Below are positions 35,933 through 44,590 of a stretch of DNA of 64,000 nt, piece by piece. The notes beneath the pieces are model-generated. The model saw only the letters and a list, made by a program, of their open reading frames with translations, was not told where the DNA came from and made no database searches. Location: the NCBI RefSeq assembly GCF_037969725.1, contig NZ_CP150203.1, positions 2,682,001 to 2,746,000 on the forward strand, written 5' to 3'. Numbering within the stretch: the first letter of the stretch is position 1; each line of letters opens with the position of its first letter. The translations under genes and the position numbers were made by a program. The stretch comes from Paenibacillus sp. FSL W8-0426 (lineage in GTDB: Bacteria > Bacillota > Bacilli > Paenibacillales > Paenibacillaceae).

Positions 35933-37516
35933 ATGTCTTCACTAACGATCAGTTATGAGCAATTGCAGATTCAGCCGTTTGAAATCCGGATCCATGAAGT
36001 TTCATTCCATGCGAAGGTGCACGAGCACGGAAGGCTTGCTTTTACAGGAGTGATTCCGGAAGAAAAGGAAGAGCAGTATGTGCGAATGGCTGATGAGAGC
36101 ACGCCTGTGGAATTGTTGTATACGGACGATCAGGGCCGAAAACAACGCTTGTTTCACGGAATCATTCTGAAGCTCCGCGTGAGGGTGGAGAACAAGGTGT
36201 ATTGGCTTGAGGGGGAGGCGGTGTCTCATTCACACGCCATGGATCTTCGGCGGGAAACCCGTTCCTTTCAGAACGCTTCGCTGTTGATTCCCTATGTGAT
36301 GCAGAAAATATGCGGCCTCTACCCGGATGGACAAGTCTTCAATACATTTACCGAGAAAAAAAAGCTCGGTGGTTATACGCTGCAATATCAGGAGACCGAT
36401 TGGGAATTTCTGAAACGGCTCGCTTCGCATTACCACACGGTAATTATTCCCGTATCAACGGAGGAACGCATCCGCATCTATCTCGGACTGCCCGAACATC
36501 GCGATGCGGGCAAGCTTGAAGCCACGCATTACCGGATGTATAAGGACATGCTTGCCTATCAGAAAGAAGCCAAATCGGGAAAGGGCGATCTGAACGAAAA
36601 AGACTTCATCCGCTATGAAGTCCAGGTTCGCGACCGTGTGCTTCAGCTTGGCGACATCGTTCAGTTCAAAGGAAATTCGCTGCATGTATTCGAGATTCGA
36701 ACCGAGATGAAGCAGGGGCTGCTTGTCCATCACTATGTGCTGGGTCACAGGGCATCGGCATATCGTCGGAAGCGTTACAATTCCCGACTGGTCGGCGCGT
36801 CGATTTCCGGAAAGATCATGGGCGTGGTGAGGGATGAGGTCCAGGTTCACCTGGACGTCGATCAGGAATGGAGCCTGGCCACGGCCCATCTGTTCCCGTA
36901 TTCCACCATGTATGCATCGGAAGATCAGACCGGATGGTACTGCATGCCTGAGAAAGGCGACAGCATACGCCTCTATTTCCCTAATGCCAGGGAAAACGAA
37001 GGCATTGCGCTAAGTTCGGTTCGCCAAAAACTGCCTGCTGAAGAAAGTGCGGGAAGTACGGCATCTCCGGCATCCGGCGTGTCATCGCATGCCGGCGGGA
37101 GCGGGAGTCCAGGCAGCGGTGCCGCAGGGGGCGGCACCACAACCATCGTGCAGCAGCAGCAGTTGCAACCGATCGTCAACTTCGACAAGGACCTCAAGGA
37201 AGATCTGATGGCGAATCCCAATACGAAATTCCTGCTTACGCCGACGGGACAGAAGATTACTTTTGAAGAGGATCGAATCACGATCACCGGGGCGACTGGA
37301 GGAGCGACGCTGACATTGACCAGTGCGGGAACCATCATCCTGAACTGTGAAAACAAAATTACGCTGCAGGCCGGCAAACAGGTGGAATTGGTCGCGGAGA
37401 CGGTGACCCTGCAGGCCAATCAAATCGATATGTCCACAAAGGATGGCAACGGGGGTTTGAAGATTGATCAGGGACAAGTCGTCATTAAAGGCATCGAGAT
37501 TTTAATGAACCAATAA
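35933..37516 (+). CDS. VgrG-like spike protein (contractile-injection type), first copy
   Basis: I chose the ATG at 35933 (527 residues) because GAAGGTG lies upstream and the second VgrG has the same opening domain; a longer reading from 35795 starts in an AT-rich stretch. Residues 1-270 resemble the gp27-like hub domain (YTLQYQETDWEFLKRLASHY is the typical block), 285-360 an OB-fold gp5-like domain, then a Gly/Ser/Gln linker (about 375-420) and a beta-helical tip with repeated TLTLTSAG and ITLQAG patterns. It is the first gene of a run with pentapeptide, DUF4280 (PAAR-like) and a toxin-bearing VgrG. No sheath or tube gene is in the window, so the delivery machine is either elsewhere or unconventional. 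Confidence 0.8.
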   Translation: MSSLTISYEQLQIQPFEIRIHEVSFHAKVHEHGRLAFTGVIPEEKEEQYVRMADESTPVELLYTDDQGRKQRLFHGIILKLRVRVENKVYWLEGEAVSHSHAMDLRRETRSFQNASLLIPYVMQKICGLYPDGQVFNTFTEKKKLGGYTLQYQETDWEFLKRLASHYHTVIIPVSTEERIRIYLGLPEHRDAGKLEATHYRMYKDMLAYQKEAKSGKGDLNEKDFIRYEVQVRDRVLQLGDIVQFKGNSLHVFEIRTEMKQGLLVHHYVLGHRASAYRRKRYNSRLVGASISGKIMGVVRDEVQVHLDVDQEWSLATAHLFPYSTMYASEDQTGWYCMPEKGDSIRLYFPNARENEGIALSSVRQKLPAEESAGSTASPASGVSSHAGGSGSPGSGAAGGGTTTIVQQQQLQPIVNFDKDLKEDLMANPNTKFLLTPTGQKITFEEDRITITGATGGATLTLTSAGTIILNCENKITLQAGKQVELVAETVTLQANQIDMSTKDGNGGLKIDQGQVVIKGIEILMNQ

Positions 37517-37534
37517 ATACGCGGGGGTTGAACG

Positions 37535-38674
37535 ATGCATCAGGTAGAACTATGGCAGCAATTTCTGGAGCAAGAAGCACTGCCGTGGCGGAATGCCAAA
37601 ATACGCGAGCTGCATGAATATTATACGGCGAACAGAGGCGAGATCAGGGAAGGTCTCGTTCCGTTATTCGGCGCGTTATGTGAGAATATCAAACTTCAGC
37701 AGGCACGCGGAGAGCTTGGAGATTGCAGCACGATCCACGTTTCGCTGATGCGGACCAGGCTTAGCCAAGGGGACCCTGCGTACATGCTGCATGCGAGCGA
37801 TCGACGCCGGGAAAGCGAAGTCCCTTTGAGCGGATTTCTGTATGATGCCGGCTGGATCTATCGCTTCATGAACGAGTGGTTTGAGGCATGCGAGCTTGGG
37901 CGCAGACGTTATATGAATCGCATTGACCAGGCGGCATTGGATTCATGGCAGGCAGGACAGTTGTATCCTTTTCACGTGTATATGGTTCATGCCGTTCGTC
38001 ATGCCATGGAACCGATTCGGACCTTGGATTCCTTTGAAGGCATCCGAAAAGACGGCCACTTTGAAGTCCGCGTGGGGGAATATCTGGATCATGATGTCAC
38101 CGAATCCGTGTATCGTGTCAACCGAATCCAGAGGAGTTCCATCACATGTAAAGGCTGGTTGGAAAGCCGACTGCCGTCCGAATATATTTACGAGCATATT
38201 GCCGGAGTGGATCTCCAACACGGAAATTACGCGGAGCTGGATTTCAATTACGCCAGATTCGAGGAAGCGGATCTGAGCGGCAGTCATTTTGAAGGGGCAA
38301 GCCTGCTTGGCACACGTTTCGAACGATGTCGCTGCATGCAGGCCGATTATGGGCAAACGCTGCTGTTCGATGCGGATTTTCGGGAGTGTGACCTGACGGG
38401 TGCCAGATTCGATGGGGCACTGGGCGGTCGGGATTCTTTTGTGGAGACGCATGGGCTTGTTTATGGCATACATGGTGTTCTGTTTCAAGGTGCCAATCTG
38501 AGTCATGCAACATTCAGATATGCCAGAATCGCGGGTGATTTCGCAGGTGCAATACTGGAAGGAACGGATTTTACGGGAGCGGACCTATCCGGCAGCCGGA
38601 TGCTGGCACAGGATCGATTTCGAGTTGGATTAACCCCCGAGCAGCGGGCTTCCGTAGAGTGGATTGAAGCTTAG
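37535..38674 (+). CDS. Pentapeptide-repeat protein of the VgrG cluster
   Basis: The 379-residue protein has a unique helical N-terminal half (about 1-190) and a C-terminal pentapeptide-repeat beta-helix (about 205-360; ANLSHATFRYARI, ADLSGSHFEGASL). GGGGGTTG precedes the ATG, 18 bases after the first VgrG gene. Pentapeptide proteins recur next to VgrG/DUF4280 genes in Bacillota; the role may be as adaptor or spike chaperone, but this is not established. The N-terminal half shows no fold that I recognise. The gene has the GC level of the core genome, unlike the downstream immunity genes. Confidence 0.75.
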   Translation: MHQVELWQQFLEQEALPWRNAKIRELHEYYTANRGEIREGLVPLFGALCENIKLQQARGELGDCSTIHVSLMRTRLSQGDPAYMLHASDRRRESEVPLSGFLYDAGWIYRFMNEWFEACELGRRRYMNRIDQAALDSWQAGQLYPFHVYMVHAVRHAMEPIRTLDSFEGIRKDGHFEVRVGEYLDHDVTESVYRVNRIQRSSITCKGWLESRLPSEYIYEHIAGVDLQHGNYAELDFNYARFEEADLSGSHFEGASLLGTRFERCRCMQADYGQTLLFDADFRECDLTGARFDGALGGRDSFVETHGLVYGIHGVLFQGANLSHATFRYARIAGDFAGAILEGTDFTGADLSGSRMLAQDRFRVGLTPEQRASVEWIEA

Positions 38675-38701
38675 GAGAATGAGGAGAGGGAGAGGGATGG
38701 G

Positions 38702-39220
38702 ATGGAGCATTACATCATCGAGCATGACCGTCGTCTGCTGCAGCAAGCGCAAAGCATACAATGGCCGGAACGAATGCTTCAAGGGTACAGTGAAGCGGCC
38801 AATGAAGAAATCGTGTTTGTGAAATCAGGCAAGGGTTATACGTGTCCCTGTGTCATCGACCATTATCCGGTCCAGCTATTTACGGAGAATATTGCCACAA
38901 TCATGCTTAAAGCCGAACCTGACCTTCAACGGAAACGAGTGGTCGTCATGAACCTGGAGCAGCAGAATCAAACGTTCTACGACTGGATCGCTCTGCCCAA
39001 AGTGTCTGGAATGGACCCGGAGCGAATTCGCGTTCAGGCCGGGCAAGTGACAGGGTTGGAAATGAATCTCCGGAGCTTAGAGGAAAGTTCAATCTGGTGT
39101 ATTCCTTATTACCGTTCGCATCTGGTTATAGTTCGGCTGGACGTTGCAGAAAAGTTATTAAAGGCGGGAATATACGGCTTAAACATAAGACCAATTCGGA
39201 TAACAGAAGGGGAAGAGTAG
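38702..39220 (+). CDS. Unrecognised protein, possibly Imm11-like, in VgrG cluster
   Basis: The 172-residue soluble protein ends with VIVRLDVAEKLLKAGIYGLN followed by IRPIRI, a pattern recalling the C-terminus of Imm11/DUF1629-like proteins, but the similarity is weak and I would not assign a function. It lies between the pentapeptide gene and the DUF4280 gene, whose ATG abuts its stop codon, so all are one operon. An adaptor or chaperone for the PAAR-like or VgrG effector is as plausible as immunity. GGAGAGGGAGAGGG upstream gives a strong ribosome site. Confidence 0.5.
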   Translation: MEHYIIEHDRRLLQQAQSIQWPERMLQGYSEAANEEIVFVKSGKGYTCPCVIDHYPVQLFTENIATIMLKAEPDLQRKRVVVMNLEQQNQTFYDWIALPKVSGMDPERIRVQAGQVTGLEMNLRSLEESSIWCIPYYRSHLVIVRLDVAEKLLKAGIYGLNIRPIRITEGEE

Positions 39221-39922
39221 ATGGGGATTACAGATACCATTCTGAAAAAGGACACACGGAACAAATTGCTTGCTTCTCCTTGGAGAAGCGAGGATACCTA
39301 CGTAACTGCGGGTGCCTATATGCATTGTACGTTCGGAACCCATGAAGAGGTACTTAACAAGCTGGAGCCGAATGGAATCTATATTAACGGGAGCCCGATG
39401 CTCACGGTGGATGATTGTGTGCCGTCGACCTCCGAACCCGGAACCATTCATGGCATTCCTTTTGCAAAAATGGGGCAGGAAATCGACGGAAACTTTTATT
39501 CATTCGGTTATTGCCGGAGTGAGCTGCATCCCATGAAGCTTGCTGAAAAGATAACAGGACCGATGTCGGATCCGTCTTATATGATTGATCCTGATCCAAC
39601 AGAACCTACGATGGGAAAACCCATATATCCATGCTCGCCGCAACTGATGCCCACGGCATCGGCCGCGGCTCCGACACAGGCTCCGTTTACGGCGAAGGCA
39701 GCCTTGCAGCAAAGTGCCCTGATTGCACTTCCTATGCTTGATTCGCTGGTAGATGCATTAACCGGAGCGAAAGCTCAATGGACCAACGGCAGTCCCAATG
39801 TATCCATTCAAGGGGTACCTGCGCTCACGAGCAAGTCCTGCCTGTATTGCAAATGTGGCGGAAAGATCGGTTTGCTCACGAATGGCATGGACCCGGCTCC
39901 CCCTGAATTTTCGGTCAGGTAA
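39221..39922 (+). CDS. DUF4280 (PAAR-like) protein
   Basis: The 233-residue protein carries the DUF4280 hallmarks: VTAGAYMHCTFGTHEEVLN (about residues 26-44), GSPMLTVDDCVPS (about 58-70) and a C-terminal CYS-rich LTSKSCLYCKCGGKIGL. An Ala/Pro linker (about 145-165) joins the halves. DUF4280 proteins are considered PAAR-like tips that cap VgrG spikes and may bring in effectors. It starts directly after the stop of the previous gene and is followed, 20 bases later, by the toxin-bearing VgrG, which is the expected partner. Confidence 0.85.
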   Translation: MGITDTILKKDTRNKLLASPWRSEDTYVTAGAYMHCTFGTHEEVLNKLEPNGIYINGSPMLTVDDCVPSTSEPGTIHGIPFAKMGQEIDGNFYSFGYCRSELHPMKLAEKITGPMSDPSYMIDPDPTEPTMGKPIYPCSPQLMPTASAAAPTQAPFTAKAALQQSALIALPMLDSLVDALTGAKAQWTNGSPNVSIQGVPALTSKSCLYCKCGGKIGLLTNGMDPAPPEFSVR

Positions 39923-39942
39923 CGGTAAAGGGGGAATGATGG

Positions 39943-42900
39943 GTGGAGGTTATTTATCAGGGAGATGGATACGAGTTAAGCTGGCCGTATAAAATTAAGG
40001 ACTTGCGAAGCTTTCGGGTTGAAAGAGCGTTTAACGCACATGCGAAGTGTGTGTTTTCCGTTCGCATGAGTGAAGAAGAGGCAGAGCAATGCCTGTTGCA
40101 TAGCAGCTTTAGCGACAGTCTGATTTTGCAAAAAATGACGGATTCCAGGCCGGAGAGCTGGTTTGCCGGAGGAATTACGAAGGTAGACATCCAAATGGAG
40201 GACGGAATTCCGCTGGTGGAGGTCCATGCTCTCTCGCGGAGTTATGTGATGGATATGACACCGAAGAGCCGTTCCTACCAGAATAAACGCCTGACCTATA
40301 CGGAGGCGGTTCGCCAATTGGCTGGAAGGTATCCCGGAGGGGACGCCCAGAACATGGCTACGAGCGATCAGTCATCGATCGGCGCCTTGCTGGTGCAATA
40401 TGAAGAGACGGACTGGCAATTTCTCCAACGTCTTGCTGCGCGGGTAGGAACCGTGATTTTGCCGGATGTCACGATGGATGCGCCGAGGGTGTTTTTCGGT
40501 GTACCCGATTTGTCGTGGGGCACAGAGATTGTGGCCATAAGATATACGACTTTAAAAGACAGGGAGCTGTATAAGCAGCTGAAAGCCCATGCCGAAGGAG
40601 ATGACGCCAATCAACTGATCGAGTCCGATTTTGTGAGCTATCGGGTCACGACGGAGCAATTCTGCCAAGTTGGAGATGATGTTTCTTTTAAAGGACAGAT
40701 CTGGGTGGTGTCCGAGTCTGTGATCAGTTATCTATCCGGCAGGTTGAGATATGAGTATTTGCTGGTCAAACGGCAAAGCTTGCGACGTAAATCCAGGCGG
40801 AATGAACAGCTTCAGGGCAGGTCCCTGGAAGGGCGCGTCATCAAACGGGCAAACAACATGGTGAAGGTTCATCTGGATATCGACGATCAGCATGATGATC
40901 ACGCCAATTGGTGGTTTCCCTATTCGGGCGAAGGCAACAATATCTTTCACTGTTTGCCGGAGGAAGGCGCACGAATCAAAGTGTACTTCCCGAGCGGAAC
41001 GGAGAAGCAGGCGATGGCCATTAACTCCGTCCGGGGCAGCAGCGAAGAGATGAAAGGCCGAACGGTTTTTCAGAAGCCGGAGACCAAAGTGTTCGAAATG
41101 CCGGGAGAAGCCCGGATGCAGCTCGGCGACGACGGAGTCCTGTTCAAGAAGGGAAGCGTCAGCCTGCATTTGGATGCGGGAAACATTAGCCTGAACGCCA
41201 CGGAAGATTTGCTGGTTGTGGCGAGTAGTCAGATTGAGGTCGGTTCGGGAAGCGACAAGGGTATGCTGGAGTCCTTCCGAATTCAGGCCGAGCAGCAGAT
41301 TGTGCTGCAAACCAATGTGGACCAATACGTAGTTCTGAATGGAAACCGGGTAGGAATCCAGAGCAAAAAAGTGGATCTGCAAAAGGTCGACGTGGATTTC
41401 ATGGAACTGCTGACCGAAGAAGAACTGGAAGAATTGTATTTGGACATGCTGGCCGATGGCGAGATCATGAAAGAGGAACTGGATTTGTCGCTGCAATTAC
41501 GAACGGCGGTCCAGTTAACGGATGCACAACGTGCAGACATTCGCAGCAAGGTTGCCGAGACGGCCAAAAACGATCCCAATCTGTCGGATCAGGCGAAGAC
41601 CTGGATGAGCAGCAAATCGGCGGAGGAGCAAAAAAACGTCTATCAACAGAAGTACGTAAACCAGCCAGCCGCCGAGCCCGAAAAGAAAAGCAAAGAACAA
41701 AAGCAAGCGGAGCTGGAACAGCAGCAGCAGACATACGATCAGATGGATCGCGACCGCACGGCTATTCACAACTGGCAGCAGCAATCCAAGGAGATGTGGG
41801 CGAAAGAAACGGCAGCAGGGAAAACGGAAGCCGAAATTCAGGCGATGCTGCCGCCGCCTCCGGTACTGAGTACGAAGTCTTCGTCTTCTCAAGGGAACGC
41901 CGGTGGCAAACCAGGACTGATGGAACGCATCATGGATTCCACGGGGCTAGGGAATGTATTGAATCAGATGAGTCCATGGCTGGAGCAGGTAGAGCTGAAT
42001 GACGTGATTCCGCAAAAGCCGGATTATTTGAGCAAACAAACGCAAAAAACGGTATACTTATCCAGATACACATTTCAAGTATTGATCATTGACCCGCAAA
42101 TGCTGATCGCCGAGTTTAACGTTATTTTTGGCGTGGTGGCCATTATTGCGGCCATTCCGACAGGCGGAAGCTCCTTGTATTTGTTGGCTGCCGCGGATGC
42201 GGCTCTAGGTGCGGCGATGATCGTCGTCAATGTCAAGAAACTGAATGACTTAAAGAACGGGGATGCGTATACGAACCCCACGTTCTTGGGTATGGACCAG
42301 CAGCTGCTGGACAACCTAGGCGTCGCCCTGATGCTTGTCAACCTCGCCATCTTGGCCAAACATGGCTTAAATAAGGCAGCGGACAAGCTCGTAAATAGCA
42401 AAAATATGTCCGCGCTGGACGAGACATGGACGACATGGAAGCAGCAGACTAAAGATCGTCTGAACAAAAGCGTAGACGATATCACGGATTATGTATCTGA
42501 TTCGATAGAGCGGATGCGAAATACTCGTTTTGGCCAAGAATTTGCAATGGATGGACCAACTGGTGTCTATTTCACGAAGCCGAAAAAGCCAATTCCGCCC
42601 AATAGCCAGCAGCAGCGCTTTTGGAGTGAAATGGAAGCAGGCAAGGATGATTTAGCGAAGAAGTTGGATGAGTGGACGGGAAATGCTGACTTAGACAAAA
42701 TTAGAGAAACTGCTCCAGATTACTATAAAGAATTGATAGACAAGTATGGGGATGAGGGAAAATACTACGCTAGATCTCCAGAAGAGTATGAGAGTTTGGC
42801 AAAAGATCCAGCAAAAAACTTTAAAATAAACGAAAAGACAAAAATTGAAAGACTAGCAGGCTTGGAGTTAGAGGCGAGAGGGGACCTACCTGGTCCTATA

Positions 42901-43155
42901 GTTAGAGATACCAATCCAGCAGGTGCAGAATTTATTGACGCAACAGGTGTATTGTGGGACGTTAAAGGATGGTATTCAAAATTTGCGCCAAAGGGTTATA
43001 CACTGGAAAAGGCAATTGCTGATATAGAAGAATCACTTTCAAAAGGGGAGAATGTTATCATCGATTCATCAAAAATGTTCCCAGAACATATAGACGAAGT
43101 ACGCAAAGCGGTAAAAGAATTAGGTTTAAGTGATATGTTGCTGTGGTGGCCATAA
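39943..43155 (+). CDS. VgrG-like protein with C-terminal nuclease-like toxin
   Basis: The 1070-residue protein starts at GTG 39943 after AAAGGGGGAATG. Domains: gp27-like hub (about 1-280; VQYEETDWQFLQRLAARVGT), OB/gp5-like (about 285-360), beta-spike (400-490), a charged helical region rich in Q, E and K (500-680), a hydrophobic stretch (about 721-763; VIFGVVAIIAAIPTGG) that may help membrane passage, a pre-toxin segment (765-915) and a variable toxin (about 916-1070). The toxin has AGAEFIDATGVLWDVKG, with E, D and VK spaced as in PD-(D/E)XK-type nucleases; this is a prediction. The DNA becomes AT-rich exactly where the toxin begins, as expected for swapped tips. The pre-toxin is duplicated at 44663-45120. 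Its immunity gene follows 22 bases later. Confidence 0.8.
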   Translation: MEVIYQGDGYELSWPYKIKDLRSFRVERAFNAHAKCVFSVRMSEEEAEQCLLHSSFSDSLILQKMTDSRPESWFAGGITKVDIQMEDGIPLVEVHALSRSYVMDMTPKSRSYQNKRLTYTEAVRQLAGRYPGGDAQNMATSDQSSIGALLVQYEETDWQFLQRLAARVGTVILPDVTMDAPRVFFGVPDLSWGTEIVAIRYTTLKDRELYKQLKAHAEGDDANQLIESDFVSYRVTTEQFCQVGDDVSFKGQIWVVSESVISYLSGRLRYEYLLVKRQSLRRKSRRNEQLQGRSLEGRVIKRANNMVKVHLDIDDQHDDHANWWFPYSGEGNNIFHCLPEEGARIKVYFPSGTEKQAMAINSVRGSSEEMKGRTVFQKPETKVFEMPGEARMQLGDDGVLFKKGSVSLHLDAGNISLNATEDLLVVASSQIEVGSGSDKGMLESFRIQAEQQIVLQTNVDQYVVLNGNRVGIQSKKVDLQKVDVDFMELLTEEELEELYLDMLADGEIMKEELDLSLQLRTAVQLTDAQRADIRSKVAETAKNDPNLSDQAKTWMSSKSAEEQKNVYQQKYVNQPAAEPEKKSKEQKQAELEQQQQTYDQMDRDRTAIHNWQQQSKEMWAKETAAGKTEAEIQAMLPPPPVLSTKSSSSQGNAGGKPGLMERIMDSTGLGNVLNQMSPWLEQVELNDVIPQKPDYLSKQTQKTVYLSRYTFQVLIIDPQMLIAEFNVIFGVVAIIAAIPTGGSSLYLLAAADAALGAAMIVVNVKKLNDLKNGDAYTNPTFLGMDQQLLDNLGVALMLVNLAILAKHGLNKAADKLVNSKNMSALDETWTTWKQQTKDRLNKSVDDITDYVSDSIERMRNTRFGQEFAMDGPTGVYFTKPKKPIPPNSQQQRFWSEMEAGKDDLAKKLDEWTGNADLDKIRETAPDYYKELIDKYGDEGKYYARSPEEYESLAKDPAKNFKINEKTKIERLAGLELEARGDLPGPIVRDTNPAGAEFIDATGVLWDVKGWYSKFAPKGYTLEKAIADIEESLSKGENVIIDSSKMFPEHIDEVRKAVKELGLSDMLLWWP
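42226..42688 (+). repeat. Duplicated pre-toxin segment, copy A
   Basis: From GTCAATGTCAAGAAAC to just after GATGAGTGGACGGG this segment of the VgrG-toxin gene is nearly identical to 44663-45120, with scattered, mostly synonymous changes and a 5-base length difference. It is the conserved region upstream of the variable toxin and a natural site for recombination. Confidence 0.9.
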
Positions 43156-43177
43156 AGTATGTGAAAGGAAGAATTAC

Positions 43178-43765
43178 ATGGATGATAATATGTTTATAAA
43201 ACATCATAAATGGGCAGAATCGGATGGTAATATTGGAGAAAAAATAGAAATTGTAAAAGAAGAATTACAACAACTGAATCTTACAGGGATGAATCTGAGT
43301 TGTTCAGAGATTGTAGAGTCAAATATGAGTAGTTCGTTTTTTGCTAATAATGATATGAGTGATTGCTATTTTTTAAGTACATCATTTGAAAGAACGATTT
43401 TCTCGGAATGCATACTGAGTAAAACGGTATTTGACTACACTTCCTTAAAACATTCAAATATATTAAATTGTGTAGGGATAAAAGCGTCTTTTGATGATGC
43501 AGACCTCAGCTTCGCTAATATATCTGGATCTGACTTGAGGCGAGCATCATTTCGAAGAGCAAATTTAAGCTGCTCAAAGTTTTCTAATGTTGATTTAACA
43601 AATGCTATATTTGATGGGGCACTTCTCTATGAAACTAGTTTTGAAGAAATAAACGGGATTGATGAAGTGTCTGCCAAACATATTTTTGTTGGAACTGAAG
43701 AGGAACCAATAAGGCTGGACGGTGATGATATTAAAAAGTGGTTAATGGAGCAGATGAGTGGATAA
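43178..43765 (+). CDS. Pentapeptide-repeat protein, probable immunity to VgrG toxin
   Basis: The 195-residue AT-rich gene starts at the ATG 43178, six bases after AAAGGAAG, 22 bases after the toxin stop. The product is a pentapeptide-repeat beta-helix (about residues 32-160; ADLSFANISGSDLRRASFRR is typical) with a short acidic tail. Small pentapeptide proteins encoded directly after a polymorphic toxin are usual immunity proteins, and a DNA-mimicking beta-helix would suit a nuclease. That pairing is inferred from position. An IS remnant follows. Confidence 0.75.
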   Translation: MDDNMFIKHHKWAESDGNIGEKIEIVKEELQQLNLTGMNLSCSEIVESNMSSSFFANNDMSDCYFLSTSFERTIFSECILSKTVFDYTSLKHSNILNCVGIKASFDDADLSFANISGSDLRRASFRRANLSCSKFSNVDLTNAIFDGALLYETSFEEINGIDEVSAKHIFVGTEEEPIRLDGDDIKKWLMEQMSG

Positions 43766-43964
43766 TATCTTCATTAGCGAAATCTCCCTAACAACGAGAT
43801 CGCAAAACACAACCAATCACTATATAATTCAAACACTTGTTTAAATTTCAAAAGCTCATTCCAACTTATTTAGTAGGAGAGAGCTTTTTTTCATGTTCAA
43901 AATTAAAGGAAGAAAAAGGGGATGGAAAAACGTGGATAAGTAAGGCGAGAAGAGTTGATAAACT

Positions 43965-44590
43965 AGGGGTGTCTTCAAACTCAAGCAAGCCACACCATAA
44001 TGGATGCCGGAGTCGAAAAAGCCTTGAACGTACACGCTAATTTATCGTAGCGAGTTGCCAGACGACGATTGCTTTTGACTTTATTGAAAAAAAACACTCC
44101 ACTAAATGGCGTTCTCTATAGATATCTCGGTCAACGGGTTGTATTTCTCGGCGTTGGAATCACCGGGATCGCTTGTTCCTCGTTCAGAAGCGCCCTGATC
44201 GCATTCGTATCATAGACTCGATCAGCTAATACTTGTTTCATCGTCGGTTCGATGGCTTGCAGAAGTTTGTAGCGCTGAACCGAGTCATGAGCTTCACCAC
44301 CCGTTAATTCGAAATGAAGTGGATTTCCGAGCGCATCGACGATGGCATGAATTTTGGTGCTTAAACTACCCACGGGAACGTTCGATCGCTTGCTTGCTTT
44401 GCCCCCGCTCCGTGCTGGTGAACGCGCACAATCGTGGCATCAATCATAATGCTTTCCTCATCGCTATATAGGGAGACAACCTTTAGCACCTTATCCCGAA
44501 TTCCCGCTTTCTGCCAACGTCAAAAGTGAGTGTAGACGGATTTCCAGTGGGGAAAGTGGCCAGGAAGATCACGCCATGGGGCGTCTGAAT
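43965..44590 (-). pseudogene. Degenerate IS5-family transposase
   Basis: On the minus strand the sequence reads as an IS5-type transposase in broken frames: APWRDLPGHF..WKSVYTHF, an internal TGA, RWQKAGIRDKVLK, SIMIDATIVRVHQHG, a frameshift, GSLSTKIHAIVDALGNPLHF, another frameshift, then RERHLVECFFNKVK and NRRLATRYDKLA. The first 50 or so residues are missing. It lies between the first immunity gene and the orphan toxin tip. No clean terminal repeats were found. It is dead but marks past insertion or deletion here. Confidence 0.8.

Noticed and set aside
43837..44040. A small plus-strand frame in the IS remnant
   Set aside because: The same bases on the minus strand read as the transposase C-terminus.
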